Assembly: GCA_030832235.1 (NCBI GenBank)
Contig: JAURJO010000427.1
Location: 1 to 5,967 of the forward strand
Source: Verrucomicrobiota bacterium
Lineage (GTDB): Bacteria > Verrucomicrobiota > Verrucomicrobiia > Opitutales > Opitutaceae
DNA: 5,967 bases
Direction of reading: 5' to 3'
In this document: positions 1 through 5,967 of the stretch, one piece after another
Layout: each line of letters starts with the position of its first letter
How positions within the stretch are numbered: the stretch's first letter is position 1
Program-made: the position numbers and the translations under genes
The notes under the pieces: generated by a model
The model's input: only the letters and a program-made list of their open reading frames with translations
Told to the model about the DNA's origin: nothing
The model's database searches: none

Positions 1-2684
1 AGGTTGGCGCGTGGCACCTCCGCGTAGAGACGGGTGTAAGCCGCCCGCACGGAGAGCCGGCGGAACAGCGCGCCGAGGGCGGCGAGGCTCTGGTTGTACT
101 CGATCTCCATGCTGCGGATCTTGATGCGTTCCGCGCCATTGTCGTAGGTGATGAACTCGTAGTTGCCGAATTCCGGATCGCCCGCGTAGCCGAACTCGGC
201 GGCCGAGAGACGGTCGGTGATGAACAGGTTCTTCACCGCGCGCTCGGTGAAGGTCGCGGCGAAGAGGCCGACCGGCTCAAAGTAGTAGGCGGCGCGCGCG
301 GAGTAGTTTTCCGAGGTTTCCGGTTTCAACCGCGGGTTGGGGGCGGTCACGGTGAGGGCGGTGTCGTTCACGATCCAGACGCCCGAGAGGTTCACGTACG
401 ACGGCCGGCGGATCGTGGAGCTGTAGCCGAATTGGAGGTCGAGATTGCGGAGCAGTCCGTACTTCAGCGACGCGCTCGGGAAGAGGTTGTCGTAGCTGCC
501 TGTGCGGTTCACGCGCGGTTGCGATAGGAACTGGTACTGGATGCCCGGGATGGTGGTGGCGCGGCCGGCTGTGTTCACCGGGAAGCCGGCGGCGCGCATC
601 TCGGCGGGAGTGCGGGTGTCGGCCTCGTTGGCCTCGGTGATGGTTTCCTCCCAGCGGAGGCCCGCGCGGGCGGTGAGGCCCTTGAACGAGGTCGTGCCCA
701 TCAGGAAGCCGGCATCGAGGCGTTCGTAGTAGCGGCGGCGCCGGGCGACGTACGACTCGTAGAAGTTATCGCCGTTGGTGCCCCAGTTCTGCCGGAAATC
801 CCCCGGTTTGGCGGCGTAAAGATCGGCGATTCCGCGGAGGTTTGGCATGAAGACGTTGCCGCCGGAGAGGGAGCGGATGGAGCCGCCGATCATACCCAGG
901 TCATAAGGCCAGGGCGAAGGGTAGGGGGCCCACGCGCCGGTCGCGGCGCCGCCGATGTAATCAAAGCGCTTCGCGAGCTGATCGTCCTCGAACTTCTGGA
1001 TTTGCTGGCGGGTCTTGAGGCCGCTTTTCCAGACGACCGGGAGGAATTTCAGCGTCTTCAGCGTGGCGGTGAGTTCGCCGGTCAGGAGCACGGTGCGGCC
1101 GAAGCGGCCGTCGTTGATGGTCACGCTCGGGTTGGTGAAGCTCGCGCCGCTGGCGATGTCGGGACCAGCCACTTGCGTGAACTGCCAGTCGGTCGACATC
1201 AGCGAAGAGCGCTGGGCGCGGAACGTGATGTTGCTGGCGGTCGGCGAATTGGTGTCGCGGATGGAATTCCGCCGGCCGAGCGGGTCGTACCAGCTGGTGG
1301 AGTCGGAATACGCGCCCTTCGCCTCGACCTCGAGGCTGCCGCGCTTGTACGCGACGCGGGGCAGGAGAGTGAAGGTCTCGCCCATCTTGGAGACACCCAC
1401 GGGGTTCACCTGAACGGTGCCGGTGGGCGCGGAGGTGAAGCTGAGCAGTGGATCGGCGCCGACGACCGCGGTGCGCGTGCTCGCGTTGAAGATCACGGTG
1501 CGCTGCGGCGTCCAGAGATCCGCGTAGTTGTAAACGACGCCGAGCCCGGCGTTCAGCTCGTTGGAGAACTTGTAGTCCGCGGTGAGCGTGGTGGCGAAGC
1601 GCTTGTTGAATCGCGGCGCCCACTGGAAGTTGAGGGTGCTGAGGACGAGCGGGCGGGTGTCGGCCGTGGTCGGACTCGCGCTGTAAGCCTGCGACGTGAT
1701 CAAGGCCTCCTGGTACACGTTGGACTCGCTCACGTTGAGCACGAGGCCGAGTCGCTTGTTCAGGAACACGTCCGAGTACTCAAAGATGCCGCCCGGGCGG
1801 ATCTTCCTCGTGGCACGGTCCTCGTCGGGGCCGAGCCGGCTGGCGAGGTTGAACTCCTCGGAGTGCGCGGTGACGTTGACCTGCCACGACACGCGGCGGC
1901 CGGCGCGGTCGAAGGCCCGCTTGGTGCGCAGGTTGATCGTGCCGGCGGGCGCGTTGGCGTCGACGTCCGCGCTGATGGTCTTCGAGACCTCGATCGACTC
2001 CATCGAGTTGAGCGAGGCCATCTCCATCGTGAAGGAACGGGCCGCGCCGGAGCCGCTGTTGTTGGCGTCGACGCTTGCGAGCGAGATTCCGTCCATCGTC
2101 ACCGACGTGTACTCGGACGCGAGGCCGCCGAGGCGCACGGTGCGCACCTCTCCGTAGAACAGGTCAAGCTCCACGCCCGGCAGGTGCTTGAGGAACTCGC
2201 CGACGTTCCCCTCGGGGTTGTCGCCGAAGCTGTCGGAAGCGACGGTGTTGGTGATGTTCATGGAGTTCCGCTGGTCCATGATCGCCTTGGCCGCACCCTC
2301 GCGCTCCGACGAAACCCGGAAGGCGTCGAGTTTCACGACCGAGCCGGCGGTTCCCGAGGGCTGAAGGGTGCTCTCAAGGTTGAAGTCCTGCCGCACGGTG
2401 CCGCCGGCGCCTACCGTGACCGTCGCGGTGGCGGCGCGATAGCCCGTGTAGGAGACGACGACGATCGCCTGTCCGGGCGCGACCGGGTACAGCCGGAACT
2501 CGCCGCCGGCTTCGGAGATCGCGGTGACTCCGGTGCCCTCGAGCCGCACTTGCGCGTTGCGCACGTATTCACCGGAAGCGGGGTTGAAGATCCGGCCTGT
2601 GATGACGCCCGGCTCGGGCTGGGCGGAGAGCATGCCGCCGAGCAAAGCGGCGACGAAAATGAATCGGGGCAGGGAGTACTTCAT
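1..2684 (-). CDS. TonB-dependent outer-membrane receptor, carboxypeptidase-regulatory-like N-terminus; partial (C-terminus beyond window)
   Basis: This frame reads from an ATG at 2684-2682 through 894 codons without a stop to the left edge, where two bases (CT, hence Leu) begin codon 895. Residues 1-21 are a signal peptide: MKYSLPR, a hydrophobic core, then probable cleavage after LSA. Residues about 26-103 resemble a carboxypeptidase-regulatory-like beta-sandwich (GVITGRI, GEFRLYPVAPG, VSYTGYR). A junction follows (KLDAFRVSSEREG, 118-130), then the plug, about 135-255, with LPGV at 168-171, MDG at 197-199 and the closing AGTINLRTK at 247-255. The rest is beta-barrel, rich in alternating aromatic strands, including PNPRLKPETSENY and YYFEPVG (800-806). 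In the neighbouring receptor YYFEPVG lies 205 residues before the end, so roughly 115 residues are probably missing here. Family role: TonB-powered uptake across the outer membrane. The ligand is unknown; no partner gene is visible. The family call is firm, the substrate open. No Shine-Dalgarno sequence precedes the ATG; the start was chosen because the signal peptide begins there. Confidence 0.93.
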   Translation of the reverse strand, partial: MKYSLPRFIFVAALLGGMLSAQPEPGVITGRIFNPASGEYVRNAQVRLEGTGVTAISEAGGEFRLYPVAPGQAIVVVSYTGYRAATATVTVGAGGTVRQDFNLESTLQPSGTAGSVVKLDAFRVSSEREGAAKAIMDQRNSMNITNTVASDSFGDNPEGNVGEFLKHLPGVELDLFYGEVRTVRLGGLASEYTSVTMDGISLASVDANNSGSGAARSFTMEMASLNSMESIEVSKTISADVDANAPAGTINLRTKRAFDRAGRRVSWQVNVTAHSEEFNLASRLGPDEDRATRKIRPGGIFEYSDVFLNKRLGLVLNVSESNVYQEALITSQAYSASPTTADTRPLVLSTLNFQWAPRFNKRFATTLTADYKFSNELNAGLGVVYNYADLWTPQRTVIFNASTRTAVVGADPLLSFTSAPTGTVQVNPVGVSKMGETFTLLPRVAYKRGSLEVEAKGAYSDSTSWYDPLGRRNSIRDTNSPTASNITFRAQRSSLMSTDWQFTQVAGPDIASGASFTNPSVTINDGRFGRTVLLTGELTATLKTLKFLPVVWKSGLKTRQQIQKFEDDQLAKRFDYIGGAATGAWAPYPSPWPYDLGMIGGSIRSLSGGNVFMPNLRGIADLYAAKPGDFRQNWGTNGDNFYESYVARRRRYYERLDAGFLMGTTSFKGLTARAGLRWEETITEANEADTRTPAEMRAAGFPVNTAGRATTIPGIQYQFLSQPRVNRTGSYDNLFPSASLKYGLLRNLDLQFGYSSTIRRPSYVNLSGVWIVNDTALTVTAPNPRLKPETSENYSARAAYYFEPVGLFAATFTERAVKNLFITDRLSAAEFGYAGDPEFGNYEFITYDNGAERIKIRSMEIEYNQSLAALGALFRRLSVRAAYTRLYAEVPRAN

Positions 2685-2701
2685 GGTTTTCTTTGGTGGC
2701 G

Positions 2702-2710
2702 GCGGCCGCG
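2702..2710 (-). repeat. Copy 1 of shared leader motif CGCGGCCGC, upstream of the minus-strand receptor
   Basis: Read on the minus strand this is CGCGGCCGC, containing the 8-bp palindrome GCGGCCGC. It ends 17 bases before the ATG at 2684. The same 9-mer in the same orientation relative to its gene lies before the plus-strand receptor. It could be an operator, part of the leader RNA, or chance in GC-rich DNA. The sequence match is certain; function is not shown. Confidence 0.4.
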
Positions 2711-2887
2711 AGCAGGGCAGGGATTGCGGATTTTTCGCCTTCGCTCGGAATCCCAAGCGCGTCCGGAAGGACGGTCAAGTCGGGCCGCGGTCGCGGCGCG
2801 GGTCGCGGATTTCGGCTTGTCCCTCTGTCACGGGTGCTCCTCTTTTTCATTAGTGCGCGTCTTGCACCGGATCCCCCTCGGCATTTC

Positions 2888-2897
2888 CGCGGCCGCG
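2888..2897 (+). repeat. Copy 2 of shared leader motif, as a 10-bp palindrome CGCGGCCGCG, upstream of the plus-strand receptor
   Basis: This is a perfect 10-bp palindrome. The 9-mer shared with the first copy ends at 2896, 23 bases before the ATG at 2920. I did not find GCGGCCGC elsewhere in the window by eye. Its position so close to the start codon would suit an operator, or a site acting in the transcript, but this is inference. Confidence 0.4.
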
Positions 2898-2919
2898 TCC
2901 CTTTCATCCACTGAACCCC

Positions 2920-5904
2920 ATGCGAACCATGACTGCTCGTCACGATGTGTTACGCTCCTGCCAGGCCCTCCTTCGGGTGGCCTGTTTTACCGCGCTGGCG
3001 GTTTGCTCGCTGATCCCGCTTCGCGCGGCTGACGCGGGCGGATCCGTCAGTGGAACCGTCAGCAACAACCAGACCGGCAACTTGCTGCAAGGCGCCAAGG
3101 TTGAGATCCCCTCGCTCGGGCTCACGACCTTGGTCGACGCCACCGGTCGCTACGTCCTCGCCGGCGTGCCCGCGGGTACCCACGAGGTGGTGGTGAGCTA
3201 CATCGGCCTCGACACCGCGCGAGCCACGGTCTCGGTCGCCGCTGGTCAGCGGACGGCCCGGGACTTCGACCTGACCACCGGGATCTACAAGTTGGACGCC
3301 TTCAAGGTCACGGGTGAACGTGAAGGTGGCGCCGCGGCGATCACTGCCCAGCGCAACGCTCCCAACACGCTCAACGTGGTGGCGATGGATTCCTTCGGCC
3401 ACCTGCCCAACATGAGCGCGGGCGAGGTGCTGATGCGCCTGCCCGGTGTCGCCGGCAGCCCGACCGACGAGGGGCTCGCGTACAATTTCAACATCCGCGG
3501 CATGCCCGCCGGCCTCAACACCGTCACCATCGACGGCGGTCTGGTTACTCCATTTGGCACCAATCGGGCATTTGAGATGCAGAGCATCTCGGGCGCGTTG
3601 TTTGACCAACTGGAACTCACCAAGGGCCACCGGCCCGACCGCAGCGCCGACTCGCTGGGCGGCACGGTCAACCTGAAGACCCGTTCGTCGCTGAACATGA
3701 AGGAGCGCCAGCGCTTCACCTACAGTCTCTCCACCCGCATCGCGCCGTCCTTCACCGACCAGATCCCGATGCGCGAGGATCACCCCGCGCACCCGATGCT
3801 CAACTTCAGCTACCAGGGGTTGTACGACGTGCTCGGCGGCAGTCGAAACCTCGGACTCAGCGTGAGCGCGTTCTACTCGGAGAACGCCGTCGGCTTCTTC
3901 CAGACCGACCGCGACTACCAGAACACCACGGTGCAGCCCGCCTACGTGTGGAGCTACCAGACGTTCGACAATTACAACAACCGCAAGCAGGCGAGCATCA
4001 GCGTCAAGGCCGACTACCGCGTGTCCCAAAGCACCCGTATCTCCCTGGGCGCGACGGCCAACGACAACTACGAGCATTCCCGCCGCCGCTACATCACGCG
4101 CGCCTACAGCAGCCAGAACCAGAACACCGTGCCCAGCGCCACGACGAGCGTCGTGCCGGGCTGGACCGACAAGATCACCGTGATCCGCCCGGTCGCACAG
4201 TCCCTGATCGACATGCAGAACCGCGGTCCGAACAATTACGACACGCGCCAGCGCCGCATCGACTTCTCCGCCGAGCAGGACTTCGGTCCGCTTCAGCTGG
4301 ATTACGCCGCCAACTACGCGCGCAACAATTTGAACAACGGCAACGGCCAAGGCGGCGAACTCACGATGCGGCTCGCGGGCACCGGCTGGATCCTCGACCG
4401 CACCCAGTCGGAACTGCATCCGAAGTTCCTCCCCAACGGCGGCCTCGATTTCACCGACGCCTCCCTCTACCGCCCGACGGGCGCGCTGCAGTGCAGCGAT
4501 GGCGAGAACGACCAGCGCTCCCGCGAGGCGCGCTTCAACGCACTCTATAAGCTCCCGACCGCCGTGCCCTTCGCCCTAAAGGCGGGCGCCTCCTGGCGCG
4601 AGACCCTCGCCCAGTCGCTGAGCCGGAGCCGCCGCTACAATTACGTCGGCACCGGTCCGCTGCCGGCTGACCCGAGCATCATCACTTACGATCAGGTCAC
4701 GACTGGTCGCCGGATGCCGCAATGGACGACCTCCATGTTCATCAACGACCGCAAGCCGGTGAATGCGGCCCTTTGGTCCGAGGATATCTACTACCGCCTG
4801 CAGCAGGGCTACACCGGGGCGCGTGACATCACCGAGACCGTCACCTCCGGTTACGTCATGGGTCAGGGCAAACTGGGCCGCGACGGCTTCCTCGGCCGCA
4901 CCAGCATATTGGGCGGCGTGCGCGTCGAAAACACGGACGATGTCGGCGTGGGTTGGGTGCGCGCCCGGGTGGGCAGCACTTCCGCGCAGCAGGTCGCCGA
5001 TCCCGTCGGTTCGGTCACGCGCGACTACGCCACCAGCAAGCGCACGATCGACGGCAGCTACACCAAGGCCTTCCCCAGCATCCACCTTACTCACGACATC
5101 ACACCTAACGTGAAGGCCCGCCTCGCGTGGTCCACCAGCTTCGGCCGTCCGGGTTACGGCGAGTTGCTGCCGAGCGAATCGGTCAACGAGACCAGCAATT
5201 CACTCACGGTGAACAACGCGGCCCTGCTGCCGCAGAACGCCCGCAATTGGGACGCCTCCCTCGACTATTATTTCGAGCCCGTGGGCAACGTGTCGGTCGG
5301 ATTCTTCCAGAAGACGATCACCGACTTCATCGTCCGCAATATCAACATCGGCACCGTCGCCTCCGGCACGAACAACGGGTACAACGGTGAGTACGCCGGG
5401 TTCAATCTGTACACCTCCGCCAACGCCGGCACCGCCTACGTGCAGGGCTGGGAGTTCAGCTACCAGCAGCAGTTCACCTCGCTGCCGGGCCTGCTGAAGG
5501 GCCTGAGCGGATCGTTCAACTACACGATCATCGACACCCATGGTGACTTCGGCGGCACGAGCAGCATCACAGGCAAAGAGGTCGTGGGTTTCATCCCGAA
5601 GGCAGCGAACGCCATGCTGTCCTGGCGCTACGGAAAATTCAGCACCCGCCTGCTCTACAATTGGACCAGCGACTACATCGTCGAGTACGCGCCGACCACG
5701 GTAGGCCGCAACCGCTGGCGCGCCTCGTTCGACACCCTCAATGTCGGCGTCGCCTACCAGGTGCGTCCGACCGCCCAACTCACGCTCGACATCTCCAATA
5801 TCCTGAACGCCTACCAGGAGATCTACCGCGGCTTCCGCAACCAGCCCGCCACGATCAACTACAACTTCATCACGATCAACGTGGGCATCAACGGCCGCTT
5901 CTAA
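2920..5904 (+). CDS. TonB-dependent outer-membrane receptor, carboxypeptidase-regulatory-like N-terminus; complete, 994 residues
   Basis: A signal peptide occupies about residues 1-39: basic n-region, hydrophobic core about 20-34, likely cleavage after ADA at 37-39 (LRA at 34-36 is an alternative). Residues about 41-118 form a carboxypeptidase-regulatory-like domain (GSVSGTV, GRYVLAGVPAGTHEVVVSYIG). The junction KLDAFKVTGEREG (124-136) may act as the TonB box. The plug, about 140-255, has LPGV at 174-177, NIRG at 191-194, TIDGG at 203-207 and closes with LGGTVNLKTR (246-255). The barrel, about 260-994, contains RP followed by a PSES strand, YYFEPVG (783-789), a DISNILN strand near the end, and terminates in GRF; a terminal Phe is the usual recognition signal for BAM-mediated insertion. 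Length is normal for this receptor class. Role: TonB-driven import of an unidentified ligand. It is divergent from a paralogous receptor and followed after 24 bases by a terminator, so it is probably the last or only gene of its transcript. ATG 2929 is an alternative start; neither has a Shine-Dalgarno sequence. Cys29 is not in a lipobox. Confidence 0.96.
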   Translation: MRTMTARHDVLRSCQALLRVACFTALAVCSLIPLRAADAGGSVSGTVSNNQTGNLLQGAKVEIPSLGLTTLVDATGRYVLAGVPAGTHEVVVSYIGLDTARATVSVAAGQRTARDFDLTTGIYKLDAFKVTGEREGGAAAITAQRNAPNTLNVVAMDSFGHLPNMSAGEVLMRLPGVAGSPTDEGLAYNFNIRGMPAGLNTVTIDGGLVTPFGTNRAFEMQSISGALFDQLELTKGHRPDRSADSLGGTVNLKTRSSLNMKERQRFTYSLSTRIAPSFTDQIPMREDHPAHPMLNFSYQGLYDVLGGSRNLGLSVSAFYSENAVGFFQTDRDYQNTTVQPAYVWSYQTFDNYNNRKQASISVKADYRVSQSTRISLGATANDNYEHSRRRYITRAYSSQNQNTVPSATTSVVPGWTDKITVIRPVAQSLIDMQNRGPNNYDTRQRRIDFSAEQDFGPLQLDYAANYARNNLNNGNGQGGELTMRLAGTGWILDRTQSELHPKFLPNGGLDFTDASLYRPTGALQCSDGENDQRSREARFNALYKLPTAVPFALKAGASWRETLAQSLSRSRRYNYVGTGPLPADPSIITYDQVTTGRRMPQWTTSMFINDRKPVNAALWSEDIYYRLQQGYTGARDITETVTSGYVMGQGKLGRDGFLGRTSILGGVRVENTDDVGVGWVRARVGSTSAQQVADPVGSVTRDYATSKRTIDGSYTKAFPSIHLTHDITPNVKARLAWSTSFGRPGYGELLPSESVNETSNSLTVNNAALLPQNARNWDASLDYYFEPVGNVSVGFFQKTITDFIVRNINIGTVASGTNNGYNGEYAGFNLYTSANAGTAYVQGWEFSYQQQFTSLPGLLKGLSGSFNYTIIDTHGDFGGTSSITGKEVVGFIPKAANAMLSWRYGKFSTRLLYNWTSDYIVEYAPTTVGRNRWRASFDTLNVGVAYQVRPTAQLTLDISNILNAYQEIYRGFRNQPATINYNFITINVGINGRF

Positions 5905-5928
5905 GCGACGCCTGATCGGATTCTTCGG

Positions 5929-5957
5929 GGGCGGGGTGGTAACACCCCGCCCTTTTT
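5929..5957 (+). terminator. Intrinsic (Rho-independent) terminator after the plus-strand receptor gene
   Basis: A perfect 10-bp stem pairs GGGCGGGGTG (5929-5938) with CACCCCGCCC (5943-5952) around the four-base loop GTAA, a GNRA tetraloop in RNA. Five T residues (5953-5957) follow directly. It starts 24 bases after the stop codon at 5902-5904. The other strand has no T-tract after the stem, so it should act only on plus-strand transcription. It marks the 3' end of the receptor transcript. Confidence 0.93.
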
Positions 5958-5967
5958 GCTTTCCGCG

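Larger units (their letters stand above)
2685..2919. promoter_or_regulatory. Divergent intergenic region carrying both 5' leaders and probably both promoters
   Basis: This 235-base gap separates the start codons of two head-to-head receptor genes, so transcription of both must start in it or within the opposite gene. It is mostly very GC-rich, with an AT-richer island at about 2841-2852 (TCTTTTTCATTA) and another at 2730-2735 (ATTTTT). I could not find a convincing -35/-10 pair for either direction. The least bad minus-strand candidate is TTGACC (2778-2773) with a 17-base spacer to TGGGAT (2755-2750). Small repeated elements are present: GCGGATTT at 2726-2733 and 2805-2812, GGTCGCGG at 2789-2796 and 2801-2808, and a GCGGCCGC palindrome at each end. 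No convincing protein-coding gene, tRNA or riboswitch is seen here. The regulatory role is inferred from gene orientation alone. Confidence 0.6.

Noticed and set aside
961..1623. Minus-strand open frame of 220 codons in a different frame from the minus-strand receptor
   Set aside because: It is a frame-shifted copy of the receptor coding sequence, R/H/Q rich, while the receptor frame is open and continuous through the same stretch. It is not a frameshift break.
2750..2778. Possible minus-strand promoter, TTGACC with a 17-base spacer to TGGGAT
   Set aside because: The -35 is fair, but the -10 matches the consensus at only three of six positions, and sigma-factor preferences in this organism are unknown. 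Not strong enough to annotate as a promoter.
2694..2914. Small open frames inside the intergenic region, on both strands
   Set aside because: They are R/G/P/S rich, lack ribosome sites and recognisable features, and vary freely in frame across the GC-rich stretch.
2998..3009. Lipoprotein signal around Cys29 of the plus-strand receptor (LAVC)
   Set aside because: The residue before Cys is Val, not Gly, Ala or Ser, and a regular signal-peptidase I site (ADA) follows. The protein is a barrel receptor, not a lipoprotein.
1002..3032. Plus-strand open frame of 676 codons antisense to the minus-strand receptor and crossing the intergenic region
   Set aside because: Its translation is dominated by R, G, A, E, V and H with no recognisable domain, signal or motif. 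It lies opposite a receptor with full domain structure. Long antisense open frames are expected in GC-rich genes with strong third-position bias.
2950..4419. Minus-strand open frame of 489 codons antisense to the plus-strand receptor
   Set aside because: Same compositional shadow: V, A, G, R, D and H rich with no motif, and wholly inside a clear receptor gene on the other strand.

Overview
The window is GC-rich bacterial DNA holding two large divergently transcribed genes. Both encode outer-membrane TonB-dependent receptors of the large type that carries an N-terminal carboxypeptidase-regulatory-like domain. The shared junction motif (KLDAF-V--EREG, then A-I--QRN, then DSFG--P and LPGV) and the overall architecture match the receptor family that is greatly expanded in Verrucomicrobiota, especially Opitutaceae. 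That assignment rests on recall of family patterns, not on a search, and should be held with moderate confidence.

Layout: bases 1-2684 (minus strand) are a receptor gene that is open from its ATG to the left edge. The edge cuts off its C-terminus, probably a little over 100 residues judging by its neighbour. Bases 2685-2919 are a 235-base divergent intergenic region that must hold the 5' leaders, and probably the promoters, of both genes. It contains a GCGGCCGC palindrome near each end, in matching position relative to each start codon. Bases 2920-5904 (plus strand) are a complete 994-residue receptor ending in Phe. Bases 5905-5967 hold a strong intrinsic terminator with a perfect 10-bp stem, a GUAA tetraloop and a T-tract.

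How they work together: each protein should sit in the outer membrane and import a ligand with energy from TonB-ExbB-ExbD. The two are paralogues with the same domain order, and their N-terminal junction and early plug align without gaps (32 of 55 residues identical, counted by hand). Their ligands cannot be read from the sequence, because no SusD-like lipoprotein, glycoside hydrolase, sulfatase, siderophore gene, sigma/anti-sigma pair or other regulator lies in the window. I see no RNA gene, CRISPR array, insertion sequence or phage element. The other long open frames on both strands look like antisense or frame-shifted shadows of the two receptors. I found no clear new biological system; the most interesting points are the divergent paralogue arrangement, the shared palindrome and the leaders without a Shine-Dalgarno sequence.
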